Made by a program: the position numbers and the translations under genes. From assembly GCA_947497245.1 (NCBI GenBank), contig CANMFO010000001.1:1488001-1552000 (forward strand): 64,000 nucleotides of DNA. The letters run 5' to 3'. Origin of the DNA: an uncultured Flavobacteriaceae bacterium. GTDB lineage: Bacteria > Bacteroidota > Bacteroidia > Flavobacteriales > Flavobacteriaceae. Positions 17,902 through 26,738 of this stretch are shown in pieces. A model generated the notes under the pieces. The model ran no database searches. It worked only from the letters and a program-made list of their open reading frames with translations, and was not told the origin of the DNA. How positions within the stretch are numbered: the first letter of the stretch is position 1; every line of letters begins with the position of its first letter.

Positions 17902-19134
17902 ATGATTCCATTTTCTCCTCCATATATTAGTGAAAAGGTAATTGACGAAGTGGTTGATTCCCTGAACTCAGGGTGGATTACCACTGGACCAAAAGTACGA
18001 TTGCTGGAACAGGAGATCGCAAAATATGTTGATGTCCCGAATGTTCTTTGCGTGAATTCCTGGACCTCGGGCGCCATTATGATATTGCGGTGGCTGGGCC
18101 TTAAGGAAGGGGATGAAGTAATCATTCCGGCCTATACGTACAGTGCTACCGCATTGGCGGTGATCCATGCAGGTGGAACTCCCGTAATGGTAGATTCCGG
18201 TGTTGATTTCAACATGGACATGAACAAGGTCGAGCAGGCCATTACACCGAGGACCAAGGCAATAATCCCGGTCGACTTTGCAGGCTACCCCTGCGACTAT
18301 GATACTTTGGGCAAGGTACTCGCCAAAAAAGAAGTACTGGATATCTTCCAGCCCTCCTCCGAGGTCCAGAAAAAATTGGGAAGGATATTGAACCTTTCGG
18401 ATGCCGCCCATTCCTTGGGAGGCACATATGATGGTGTGGCCATCGGACACAAGGCGGATATATCCATTTTTTCCCTTCATGCGGTCAAAAATATAACCAC
18501 TGCCGAAGGGGGTGCCATTGTAATCAATATGCCCGCTCCCTTTTCCAATGACGAGCTCTATAAAAGTCTCCGAATGATGACCTTGAATTGTCAGACCAAA
18601 GATGCCTTCTCCAAGTCCAAAGGTGGGAACTGGCGCTATGATATCACCGGTCTGGGAATGAAAATCAACATGGCGGATGTAAACGCAGCTATCGGTTTGG
18701 CCCAGTTGCGCGATTATTCCAAATTATTGGGAAGAAGAAAGGAAATATTCAATATGTACTTGGAGGGACTGCAAAAGTTCGATTGGGCCATTGCACCACC
18801 CATGAAGTCGGAAGGGATCGAATCTTCCGGTCATTTATTCCCATTACGGATAAAAGGGGTTACCGAAGACCAGAGGGATCAGATTATAGACGAAATTACC
18901 AAAATGGGGGTCTCGGTGAACGTTCACTTTATTCCACTGCCCATGTTGTCCTATTTCAAAGGTCTTCAATACGATATAAACGACTATCCAATGGCATATC
19001 GGAACTATGTTTCTGAAATCAGCCTGCCCATATACCCACAACTCAGCAACAAGGAGGTAGAGTTCATTATAGAAAGTGTTTGCGCTTCTTACGTGAACTG
19101 CACCCAGTCCCTTTCCAAAATAGCAGCAGGTTAA
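17902..19134 (+). CDS. DegT/DnrJ/EryC1/StrS aminotransferase
   Basis: A 410-residue PLP-dependent sugar aminotransferase that converts a nucleotide-linked keto sugar to an amino sugar, normally with glutamate as donor. The N-terminus IPFSPPYISEKVIDEVVDSL with SGWITTGPKVRLLE is the standard family opening. FSLHAVKNITTAEGGAIV carries the PLP-binding Lys196, and GLGMKINMADVNAAIGLAQL is the conserved dimer/active-site segment. Its stop shares a base with the start of the next gene (TAATG), an initiating sugar transferase; this pairing is typical of bacillosamine- or 4-amino-sugar-primed glycans (as PglE with PglC). The dehydratase that makes the keto sugar is not in the window. Confidence 0.93.
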   Translation: MIPFSPPYISEKVIDEVVDSLNSGWITTGPKVRLLEQEIAKYVDVPNVLCVNSWTSGAIMILRWLGLKEGDEVIIPAYTYSATALAVIHAGGTPVMVDSGVDFNMDMNKVEQAITPRTKAIIPVDFAGYPCDYDTLGKVLAKKEVLDIFQPSSEVQKKLGRILNLSDAAHSLGGTYDGVAIGHKADISIFSLHAVKNITTAEGGAIVINMPAPFSNDELYKSLRMMTLNCQTKDAFSKSKGGNWRYDITGLGMKINMADVNAAIGLAQLRDYSKLLGRRKEIFNMYLEGLQKFDWAIAPPMKSEGIESSGHLFPLRIKGVTEDQRDQIIDEITKMGVSVNVHFIPLPMLSYFKGLQYDINDYPMAYRNYVSEISLPIYPQLSNKEVEFIIESVCASYVNCTQSLSKIAAG

Positions 19135-19724
19135 TGTTAAAGAGGGTATTTGATTTTACCTGTTCGTTCCTTGGGCTTTTGCTATTGCTACCGCTTTTCC
19201 TATGCGTGGCGCTATGGATAAAATTGGACTCCGGCGGGAAAGTTTTCTACAGACAATTGCGGGTCGGCCGGTACAATTCCGATTTTTTTCTCTACAAATT
19301 TAGGACAATGGCCGATGGCTCGGACAAAAAGGGCCTGATCACTGTGGGCAACGATGATTCGCGGATCACCAGGGCCGGGGGTTTCCTAAGAAAATACAAA
19401 ATTGATGAGTTGCCCCAACTGATCAACGTTCTGAAAGGGGATATGAGTTTGGTCGGGCCCCGACCGGAAGTGCGCAAGTATGTGGCACGGTATTCCTCCC
19501 AACAAATGAAAGTCTTGGATGCCCGTCCCGGTATTACCGATGTGGCGTCGATAAAGTTCCGCAATGAGAACGAAATTTTAAAACATCAGGAAAACCCGGA
19601 GCAATACTACCTTGATAGTGTCATGCCCGAAAAACTGGACCTCAACCTGAAATACCTTGCTGGCCGGAGCTTCTTTGGTGACATCAAGATCATTTTCAAC
19701 ACCTTTTTCAAAGTGCTCAAATAG
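19134..19724 (+). CDS. initiating sugar-phosphate transferase (PglC/WcaJ-type catalytic domain)
   Basis: A 196-residue bacterial sugar transferase that puts the first sugar phosphate on undecaprenyl phosphate. It is the short form: one N-terminal membrane segment (FTCSFLGLLLLLPLFLCVAL) followed by the catalytic domain, without the extra membrane and CoA-binding-like domains of WcaJ/WbaP. Signature stretches are FYRQLRVGRYNSDFFLYKFRTM, KIDELPQLINVLKGDMSLVG with the catalytic DE pair, PRPEV and DARPGITDVASI. The ATG at 19134 overlaps the aminotransferase stop (TAATG); an earlier frame start at 19080 would lie deep in that gene. Together the two genes suggest that the repeat unit starts with an amino sugar. 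Confidence 0.93.
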   Translation: MLKRVFDFTCSFLGLLLLLPLFLCVALWIKLDSGGKVFYRQLRVGRYNSDFFLYKFRTMADGSDKKGLITVGNDDSRITRAGGFLRKYKIDELPQLINVLKGDMSLVGPRPEVRKYVARYSSQQMKVLDARPGITDVASIKFRNENEILKHQENPEQYYLDSVMPEKLDLNLKYLAGRSFFGDIKIIFNTFFKVLK

Positions 19725-19925
19725 GCGCGCGGATTGCCCGTGCCGACAGCCAGCCTACCCTCTCCACCTGAACCCTCCGTTTCTTGTTTGACAAAGCTCC
19801 TGGCACCGTACGAAAAGCGTATGGGGCCATCATAAATCCCCGTTTGCCCAAGACAGGTAAACTTCACTCCGTGACAACCGGAAACGCTCCCAGGGCCCGT
19901 GGAAGAAGGGGTCCTATAAAACAAG

Positions 19926-19950
19926 AAATCCCCGCCAAGGGCAGGGATTT
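19926..19950. terminator. bidirectional terminator
   Basis: An 11-base stem (19926-19936 with 19940-19950, one G-U wobble on the minus-strand RNA) with a 3-base loop. It is followed by TTTTCTTC on the plus strand and CTTGTTTT on the minus strand. It sits between the convergent sugar transferase operon and the OmpA-like gene. Confidence 0.75.
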
Positions 19951-19977
19951 TCTTCGATACAATTCAAACTATTGCAA

Positions 19978-21159
19978 CTACATTTTGGTCAGGGCAAACT
20001 CGGACCTTCTATTTTTCCTGTGTTTTTCCTCCGGACAATAGGTGTTGTCATCACATTCGTTCAGCAAATCGGTTTCACCGCGGCCTTCAGAGGTCAAACG
20101 CCCGGGGACGATCCCCTTATCAAGCAAATAGTCGATAGTGCGCTGTACCCTTCTGTCGGAAAGCCATTTGTTGTATTTCGATGCGCCCCGGGAGTCCGTA
20201 TGTGAGCTTACCTTCAGTTCTGCGGTAGGTGCATTCCGCAACAATACGGTGAGTGAGTCGAGCACCTGCTTGGATTTCTTTGTCAAAACCGACGAATTCA
20301 GGGCAAAGTAAACATGGCCAAGTTCCTCGATCGATCTTTCCAATTGGGATCGGCGTTCGTTCTCGGCATCGATCCTTGCTTTCTCGGCAGCGGCCAAGCG
20401 GGCTTGTTCCCGTTCCTTGGCAAGACGTTCCGCCAGAGCGGCCTCTTCCTTGGCCCTATTCGCAGCGGCGAGGGAATCTTGCACTCTTTGTTGTTCCTTT
20501 TCCATGGCCTCGATCTGGGCCCATTTTTCCTTTCCTTTTTTGGAAAGTCCCTTTTCGATTCCAAATTGATAGACCACCCCGGCAGCATGCTGTAAGTGGT
20601 TCGTCGCCCCATCTCCCTTATCAATGGCCCATTTTCCCGAGGAGTTCAAATCGAGCCCCCAACGGTCCGAAAACCAAGTCCTAAAGCCAACAACGGCGTT
20701 ATAGGTGCTCCTGGAAATGGAATTGGCATCCGTATAACCCAGGCCCACCCCTACATAGGGGTCGAACCATCCCGTTTGACCGATCAATTTGTTGAGGTCG
20801 TACGAAAGTCTGGCGTCCACACTAAGGTAATTCGTTTCTTCGGTATTGATACGCCCGTCGATCATATTTCCTACCTTGTATTTGTTGTAACTACCAATGG
20901 CTTCAAGCCCAAGGCCGCTCTTGAAATACCGTCCAATACTGATTCTGGCCGGATAGGGAAGGACGTTCCATTGTGAATCAACCGCCAACAACTCATCAAA
21001 AACATCTCCTGAATCGTCAACGATGTTGTACCCAAGACCTATCATCCAGGAACTTTGGACAACACTGTCTTTTTTCGTCAATTGCAATGTCTCTTGTGAA
21101 AAGGCCTGGCCCAGGATCAGGCAGGCCAAAACGCACAAGCGCTGTGTAATTTTTGTCAT
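19978..21159 (-). CDS. OmpA family outer membrane protein
   Basis: A 393-residue envelope protein. A signal peptide ends near GQAFSQ. Residues about 30-200 look like an eight-stranded OmpA-type barrel (alternating residues, VDARLSYDLNKLIGQTGWF, GVGLGYTD). A charged coiled-coil with many Ala/Glu/Arg residues (about 210-275) follows. The C-terminal OmpA domain binds peptidoglycan: VYFALNSSVLTKKSKQVL, SHTDSRGASKYNKWLSDRR and GRGETD. It probably links the outer membrane to the cell wall. The frame opens at TTG 21168, but the ATG at 21159 gives the better signal peptide. Convergent with the sugar transferase operon. Confidence 0.92.
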   Translation of the reverse strand: MTKITQRLCVLACLILGQAFSQETLQLTKKDSVVQSSWMIGLGYNIVDDSGDVFDELLAVDSQWNVLPYPARISIGRYFKSGLGLEAIGSYNKYKVGNMIDGRINTEETNYLSVDARLSYDLNKLIGQTGWFDPYVGVGLGYTDANSISRSTYNAVVGFRTWFSDRWGLDLNSSGKWAIDKGDGATNHLQHAAGVVYQFGIEKGLSKKGKEKWAQIEAMEKEQQRVQDSLAAANRAKEEAALAERLAKEREQARLAAAEKARIDAENERRSQLERSIEELGHVYFALNSSVLTKKSKQVLDSLTVLLRNAPTAELKVSSHTDSRGASKYNKWLSDRRVQRTIDYLLDKGIVPGRLTSEGRGETDLLNECDDNTYCPEEKHRKNRRSEFALTKM

Positions 21160-21377
21160 AGTTTTCAATTTGGGACTTTATTCATCCCAAAGTTATGACC
21201 GGGTCGACCCATTTGACAAAATAGTACCCCAAACCGTCGTTATTCTCGATAGATTGCACCAAATAAGTGTATTGGGGACATTTCCGAAACCGCACCGTGC
21301 CGGTCAACGGGAAAAACGCACCATACCCCCAAAGTAGGGTGGATTACGGTGCAAACGACCCAAAGTGTGTCCTTGGC

Positions 21378-21863
21378 CTACTCTATGGCACGAAAGGTAA
21401 TCTCTTTTTCGGTAGCCGGTATTTTGTATACTGCAAAAGGACGTATCGAGGCGGTTGAAATTTGATCCCCATCGAGATGCTCTTGGGCCATGCCCATGAT
21501 CACTTGCGCCCCCGTCTCCCCAATTACCGATAGACTTGGTTGGGTTCCCATCTTTTGGGCCCCCGAACAATAGATAATGACCATTTCCCTTGAAAAATCA
21601 ACCTTGGGAACCGGAATGCCCGGTTTGCGGGTCCTATTGATCTTGCTGAAGAATTTGCGAAGCGATTTTTCATCCCGCACTACGAGCGTCTCGGTACGGT
21701 CCGAAGCGGCGTAATTGTCCCGCAATACCATGGTCAGTTTAGAGGTGTTGTCCCCACCACCGGTATCCGCAGCCTTTTTTTGTCCATTGCACGACATCAA
21801 AGCCACAAACAATCCCAACAGTACATATCGAATATTAGCTGTACGCACTTTTAAACCTCCCAT
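21378..21863 (-). CDS. PrcB-like lipoprotein
   Basis: A protein of about 161 residues with a lipoprotein signal (YVLLGLFVALMSC, then NGQKK). The rest resembles the C-terminal domain of protease-complex subunit PrcB: TLVVRDEKSLRKFFSKIN, VDFSREMVIIYCSGAQKMG and a final strand-rich part PFAVYKIPATEKEITFRAIE. PrcB stabilises the PrtP protease in Treponema; the role in flavobacteria is unknown. The gene begins inside the 3' end of bshA (29-base overlap for ATG 21863). Starts at ATG 21890 and GTG 21848 are also possible, and the GTG gives the tidiest signal peptide. The assignment is by pattern only. Confidence 0.6.
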   Translation of the reverse strand: MGGLKVRTANIRYVLLGLFVALMSCNGQKKAADTGGGDNTSKLTMVLRDNYAASDRTETLVVRDEKSLRKFFSKINRTRKPGIPVPKVDFSREMVIIYCSGAQKMGTQPSLSVIGETGAQVIMGMAQEHLDGDQISTASIRPFAVYKIPATEKEITFRAIE

Positions 21864-22980
21864 TGTATGCTTTTTGGTAAATCGCCTCATATAGCGGTAA
21901 AACGTTCAAAATATCGAACTCCAGGGCCACCTCGCGGGCATTGGCCTTAAAGGTCGCCAAAACCTTTTCGTCTCCCAAGATCTCCAATGCATTTTTGGCC
22001 ATATCCTCCACATCGCCTATTTCACTGAGATATCCGGTCACACCATGCCGGTTTACTTCGGGAATACCGCCCGCATTGCTCGATATTACCGGTACCTCGT
22101 TGATCATGGCCTCCAGCGCGGCCAGGCCAAAACTCTCCGATTCCGAGGGGAGCAAAAACAGATCGGAGAAGCACAAAATCCTGTCGATTTCGTTGCTGTT
22201 CCCCAGGAAAATAACCCTATCGGCAATCCCAAGACTTTCACAGAGCACTTCCGCCTTTTCCTTTTCCGGGCCTTCCCCTACCATGACCAACTTTGCCGGG
22301 AGTTGCCGCTGCACCTTGTAGAACACGTTGATGATGTCGGGGATGCGCTTCACCTTCCTAAAATTACTGATGTGGGTAATGATCTTTTCATCGTCTTCCG
22401 CCATTAGTGATCGCTGACAGTCCGTAAAGGAAGAACGGTACTTTTTCTTGTCTATGAAGTTGGGCACTACCTCTATATCCCCTTTGATATTGAAAAATTC
22501 CAGGGTGCGCTGTTTCAGGTTTTCCGAGACCGAGGTCACCACATCGGATTGGTTGATACTGAAGGTAACTGCCGGCTTGTAGAAGGGATGTTTGCCCACA
22601 AGGGTGATATCGGTGCCGTGCAGAGTGGTGATCATGGGAATATGGATATCTTCTTCCTCCAACATCTTTTTGGCCATATAACCGGCATAGGCATGCGGAA
22701 TGGCATAGTGCACGTGCAACAGTTCAATCCCAAACAGCTTAATGGTATCGACCAGTTTGCTCGATAGGGCCAGTTCATAAGGCTGATAATGGAACAGGGG
22801 ATATTCCGGTACATGGACCTCATGAAAATGGATGTTGTTCCCCAAAAGTTCCAATCGCACGGGTTGTTTATAGGTCACAAAATGTACCTCGTGGCCCCTA
22901 TTGGCCAGGGCAATGCCCAATTCTGTGGCCACCACACCACTACCGCCAAAGGTCGGATAACAGACTATTGCTATTTTCAT
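21835..22980 (-). CDS. bshA: N-acetyl-alpha-D-glucosaminyl L-malate synthase
   Basis: A 381-residue GT4 enzyme catalysing the first step of bacillithiol synthesis, joining GlcNAc from UDP-GlcNAc to L-malate in the cytoplasm. The start KIAIVCYPTFGGSGVVATEL, the GHEVHFVTYKQPVRL region, LLHVHYAIPHAYAGYMAKKM and the donor-site stretch SESFGLAALEAMINEVPVIS are characteristic of BshA. Length is normal. BshB and BshC are not in the window. The ATG directly follows a strong -7 box, and the PrcB-like lipoprotein gene overlaps its end, so the two are probably co-transcribed. Confidence 0.93.
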   Translation of the reverse strand: MKIAIVCYPTFGGSGVVATELGIALANRGHEVHFVTYKQPVRLELLGNNIHFHEVHVPEYPLFHYQPYELALSSKLVDTIKLFGIELLHVHYAIPHAYAGYMAKKMLEEEDIHIPMITTLHGTDITLVGKHPFYKPAVTFSINQSDVVTSVSENLKQRTLEFFNIKGDIEVVPNFIDKKKYRSSFTDCQRSLMAEDDEKIITHISNFRKVKRIPDIINVFYKVQRQLPAKLVMVGEGPEKEKAEVLCESLGIADRVIFLGNSNEIDRILCFSDLFLLPSESESFGLAALEAMINEVPVISSNAGGIPEVNRHGVTGYLSEIGDVEDMAKNALEILGDEKVLATFKANAREVALEFDILNVLPLYEAIYQKAYNGRFKSAYS

Positions 22981-22984
22981 TGTC

Positions 22985-22992
22985 CAAATTTA
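22985..22992 (-). promoter_or_regulatory. -7 box abutting the bshA start
   Basis: The minus strand reads TAAATTTG, a full TAnnTTTG match ending only four bases before the ATG. A start site 5-7 bases further on would give a leaderless or nearly leaderless bshA transcript. No clear -33 element is visible. Confidence 0.4.
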
Positions 22993-23161
22993 GTGAAAAC
23001 CTCTTAGTTTGTCGGTTAAGCATTTCGTTTATTACAGCGACAAAATCTTCGATCTATAGAAACGGCGGCATATTGCCCAGCACACAAAGAGGGGCATTGG
23101 GCCCGTTTCATTTCGGTCGGTATAACGGGAAACGGCCGGCCATTGAAGTTGCCCCCGGGCC

Positions 23162-26074
23162 TCAATCCATGATGGCATCATAAATGGCTTCCTGGATCCT
23201 TGTCCTAAGGCCGGATTTCACCAAAAGCGTATTTCGGGCGGTGGGATATGTGCGGTTAGAAAGGAAGACATAGACCAACTCCTTTTCAGGGTCTGCCCAT
23301 GTATAGGTCCCCGTGAACCCGCTATGTCCAAAACTTTTTCGCGAAACACATTCGCAGGCGGGGCCTCCACCGTTGGTTTCCGGCTTATCGAACCCGACCC
23401 CCCTTCTGACCTTTTTATCACAGAAATAGCAGGTATTGAATTTTTTGACCGTTCGGGCCTCGAAGAAGCGTTCACCCCCGTAAAACCCGTTCTGAAGGTA
23501 CATTTGCATGACCTTTGCCACATCGTTGGCATTGCTGAAAAGTCCGGCATGCCCCCCTACCCCGCCCTGCATGGCGGCACCCATATCATGCACATGGCCC
23601 TGGAGGGTCTGATAGCGAAAATATTTATCCTCCTCGGAAGGAACGATGCTGCTCTTGGGGAATTTCTCCAAGGGATTAAAACTAGTATTGACCGCCCCCA
23701 AGCGTTTATAAAGAAAGGTATCGGCCAGTCTATCGAGTGTTTTGCCGTTCTTTTTTTCAATGTATTTTTTCATGACATAGTAGGCTACATCGCTGTACCG
23801 ATATCGGTTCGATTTAAGCCCCTGCCTTCCGATCCTGCTGTATATGGAATCCTGATACGCATCGGTGAGGTACAGGTTATCGGTTACTTTAATGGAAAAT
23901 CCATCCGTAGGGCCGTTACGATAAAATTCGTTGGAGGGTCTGCGCTTTTTGTCCAAGGTACTGACGTAAAATGCGATCCAAGCGGGAAGTCTCCCATAGT
24001 GCGACAGTGCCTTCAAAACAGTGACATTCTTCAAGTCAGTGGCCGCGTACTCGGGTATGAGGTCCCCAAAAGTGTCGTTCAATCGCAGCGTTCCCTCCTG
24101 CTCCATTTTCATCACGATCGGCAGGGTGGCGAGAATTTTGGTCACGGAGGCCAGATCGTAGATGTGGTCGGGGGTAATGCTATCTTTGGACTGGTAGGTT
24201 GGCTTGCCAAAACCCTTGTTATAGACCACCTTCCCTTTACGTGCGATCAACACCTGTGCACCGGGAAACATCAACGAATCCAGACCATCCCGTACCAAGG
24301 TGTCCACCTTGGCCAATTTACTGGAATTGATGCCCACCCGCTCAGGATAACTATACCCTAAGCGTAGGAGCGACTGTAGCTGTTTGCCCGTATGGACCGG
24401 AAATTCCGAATGGGCGGTGACCGGAAGTATCCCTTTGGCCGGAATGGCCCCGAATATCAACTGTGCCGTTTTCCGTTGTGCGATGGGGCTGTTTTGATAG
24501 GCCATTACCACCCCATCAACACTGCTAAAGGTCGGTACGTCGAGCAGGGAATACGGCTTTGCAAAAACGGCCAAAATGGTGTTCGATGTACGTTCCTTGG
24601 CTATTCCCTGCAGCCATTCCAGCTCTTTTTTTGAAAATTGATAGGATTTCCATGGATTCGCGTTGCTTTTGTGCAGCCCTATGATCACGAGGTTGAAATC
24701 GGCCAATTTCCTTTTTAAGGTGGCCATATCCTTTCCATTGATCTGGGTTACCTTCGCATATTTGTTGAGCTCTTCCAAAAAAGGGCCGCTGTTGTCGTCC
24801 CCAAACTTGACATAGGCAATTTTTTTGTTGTGGAGTTTCTTGATGCCCATCAGGTAAAAATTGTTCTTTACGACGGTAATGGCGTTCTCGATCGCCCTTT
24901 CGTACACAAGATCGTCTTCCAGCGAGTTCAGGTCCCCGTATAGGTTTTCCAGGTCCACGGGCCGGTATTGATGGAGTCCCACCTTGTACTTCGCCATCAG
25001 TATTTTCTTGACAGAGGTCGACAGGCGGGCTTCGCTGATCCTCCCCCTTTCATAGGCGTCCAACAACTTCTCCTTGGCCCTTTCAACTTCTGTGGGCATC
25101 AACAAGATATCGTTGCCGGCTAAAAACGCCTTCAACTCCACCGCTCCATCTTCGCCATAATCGGCAGCACCCCTCATGTTCAGGGCATCCGTAAAGACCA
25201 GGCCCTTAAAATTCATTTCCTCCTGAAGTATCCCGCTAATAATCTGTTCGGAAAGTGATGACGGAAGGTCTTTCTGCATCTCCATGCTGGGCACGCTCAA
25301 ATGGGCCACCATAACACTGCTCAATCCCGCCTGTATCAATTTCTTGTAGGGATACAGTTCAATGGTGTCCAACCGCCTGCGACTGAAATTGATCATAGGC
25401 AGGGCATGGTGCGAATCAGTGGCCGTATCGCCATGGCCCGGAAAATGCTTCCCGCTTGACAGTACTCCGGCACGTTCCATTCCCTTCATAAAGGCGACGC
25501 CCTTTTGTGCAACGTTCTCCTTATCTTCCCCAAAAGAACGGTTTCCAATAATCGGATTTTCGGGATTGATGTTGATATCAATATCGGGCGCAAAATTTAT
25601 ATGTACCCCCAAACGTCTGGCATGCTTTCCAATCTGGTGGCCCACGCTCTCCACAATACTACTGTCCTTGATCGCTCCGAGAGTCATGTTCCATGGAAAG
25701 GCATACGTGGAGTCGAGCCGCATGGCCAGGCCCCATTCTGCATCCATCCCCACCATCAAGGGAACCTTGGACAGGGATTGGTAGCTATTGGTAAGTTTCG
25801 CTTGCCGCACGGGGCCTCCGGTAGAAAATATCACCCCTCCTATATGCTGGTCCTGGATAAGGGTCTTGACACGCTCCTGGCTGGCCTTACTGCCATTTGA
25901 GGCCACCATGACCATGAAGAGCTGCCCCATTTTCTCATCCAGCGACATGGAATCATAGGTGGTGTCCACCCATTGTCGTTGCGCAAGCGTATCGGGGGCC
26001 ACTAAGGGATCCATCTGCCCATAGGCGCCGATGATGCTTAAAAAAAATAAAGGGAGAACTATATAAATTCGCAT
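23162..26074 (-). CDS. GH3 beta-N-acetylhexosaminidase fused to a beta-lactamase-like serine hydrolase
   Basis: A 970-residue exported protein (signal peptide ending near IIGAYGQ). Residues about 35-370 form a NagZ-type GH3 domain: KHFPGHGDTATDSHHALP carries the His-Asp acid/base loop unique to this branch, and LVFTDALNMRGAADYG holds the nucleophile Asp296. A second GH3 alpha/beta region runs to about residue 570. Residues about 585-960 form a class C beta-lactamase/esterase domain with catalytic YDLASVTK (Ser643 and Lys646), YSDVAYYVM as the Tyr motif and FGHSGFTGTYTW as the third motif. It likely releases GlcNAc from peptidoglycan or its fragments, while the second domain may act on the peptide or an ester. 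The architecture is known in Bacteroidota. All main catalytic residues look intact. Confidence 0.92.
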   Translation of the reverse strand: MRIYIVLPLFFLSIIGAYGQMDPLVAPDTLAQRQWVDTTYDSMSLDEKMGQLFMVMVASNGSKASQERVKTLIQDQHIGGVIFSTGGPVRQAKLTNSYQSLSKVPLMVGMDAEWGLAMRLDSTYAFPWNMTLGAIKDSSIVESVGHQIGKHARRLGVHINFAPDIDININPENPIIGNRSFGEDKENVAQKGVAFMKGMERAGVLSSGKHFPGHGDTATDSHHALPMINFSRRRLDTIELYPYKKLIQAGLSSVMVAHLSVPSMEMQKDLPSSLSEQIISGILQEEMNFKGLVFTDALNMRGAADYGEDGAVELKAFLAGNDILLMPTEVERAKEKLLDAYERGRISEARLSTSVKKILMAKYKVGLHQYRPVDLENLYGDLNSLEDDLVYERAIENAITVVKNNFYLMGIKKLHNKKIAYVKFGDDNSGPFLEELNKYAKVTQINGKDMATLKRKLADFNLVIIGLHKSNANPWKSYQFSKKELEWLQGIAKERTSNTILAVFAKPYSLLDVPTFSSVDGVVMAYQNSPIAQRKTAQLIFGAIPAKGILPVTAHSEFPVHTGKQLQSLLRLGYSYPERVGINSSKLAKVDTLVRDGLDSLMFPGAQVLIARKGKVVYNKGFGKPTYQSKDSITPDHIYDLASVTKILATLPIVMKMEQEGTLRLNDTFGDLIPEYAATDLKNVTVLKALSHYGRLPAWIAFYVSTLDKKRRPSNEFYRNGPTDGFSIKVTDNLYLTDAYQDSIYSRIGRQGLKSNRYRYSDVAYYVMKKYIEKKNGKTLDRLADTFLYKRLGAVNTSFNPLEKFPKSSIVPSEEDKYFRYQTLQGHVHDMGAAMQGGVGGHAGLFSNANDVAKVMQMYLQNGFYGGERFFEARTVKKFNTCYFCDKKVRRGVGFDKPETNGGGPACECVSRKSFGHSGFTGTYTWADPEKELVYVFLSNRTYPTARNTLLVKSGLRTRIQEAIYDAIMD

Positions 26075-26174
26075 ATAAAAACTTCTATGGGGATAACTAA
26101 AAACATCGAAAATTATTGCATTTCATCGATGAGGGCCCATGTATAAAGGGACAGAGTCCAACCACCGTACCAAG

Positions 26175-26657
26175 CTACATAAAGCGGGCATGCCAACTTT
26201 CCGACGCCGGTACTTCCCAGTGTTCCAAATACTCCCCTTTATTCGTCACTAGATTGTTGAAAACAATGGTTTTGGGTGATACGGCCCTTGATTTGGCCAT
26301 TTTCTTAAATTCCACAAGCGGTTTGTAGGCGACATAATCCCCTTGTTTATAGGATACGTTCATTTTATCCAATAATTCAAGACCGTACCTTTTCTCGAGC
26401 GCCTGGATAAAATGCACGGAAGCATCTATGGAACAGCCTGAAGCGGATGACAAGGTTTGGTCGAGCGCCAAAACAATAAAGCGATTGTACCGAATCTCGT
26501 ATCCCGCCTTTAAATTTTGTCCATGGGCGGTCCAATCCTGGACAAAGGCGTCCATCGCCAACTTTACTTCCGCCAGCTCCGCTGCGGAAAAGCTCCTGCT
26601 GGCCTGGTATATCCAGACTCGGGAAGTTTCGGGCAAGCTATCAAATTCTACCAACAT
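26175..26657 (-). CDS. conserved flavobacterial protein (often mislabelled ABC transporter ATPase)
   Basis: A 160-residue protein opening LVEFDSLPETSRVWIYQASRS, with FSAAELAEVKLAMDAFVQDW, HGQNLKAGYEIRYNRFIVLAL and SGCSIDASVHFIQALEKRYG. No Walker A or ABC signature is present, so the database-style name ABC transporter ATPase used for this family is not justified by its sequence. The pattern is that of a widely conserved Bacteroidota family of unknown function. It lies between the Fe-S protein genes and the GH3 fusion, all leftward, with gaps of 81 and 100 bases, so it may be co-transcribed. Confidence 0.8.
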   Translation of the reverse strand: MLVEFDSLPETSRVWIYQASRSFSAAELAEVKLAMDAFVQDWTAHGQNLKAGYEIRYNRFIVLALDQTLSSASGCSIDASVHFIQALEKRYGLELLDKMNVSYKQGDYVAYKPLVEFKKMAKSRAVSPKTIVFNNLVTNKGEYLEHWEVPASESWHARFM

Positions 26658-26738
26658 TTTTCTTAGTTTGGGATCCGACCTGAAATCGGATAGTATTGGT
26701 CGTGATCCGACCTGGAACCTTAAATACGCGAAATATAA

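Noticed and set aside
21378-21863. PrcB-like gene as part of bshA
   Set aside because: It overlaps the bshA 3' end in another frame and has its own lipoprotein signal, so it is a separate gene.
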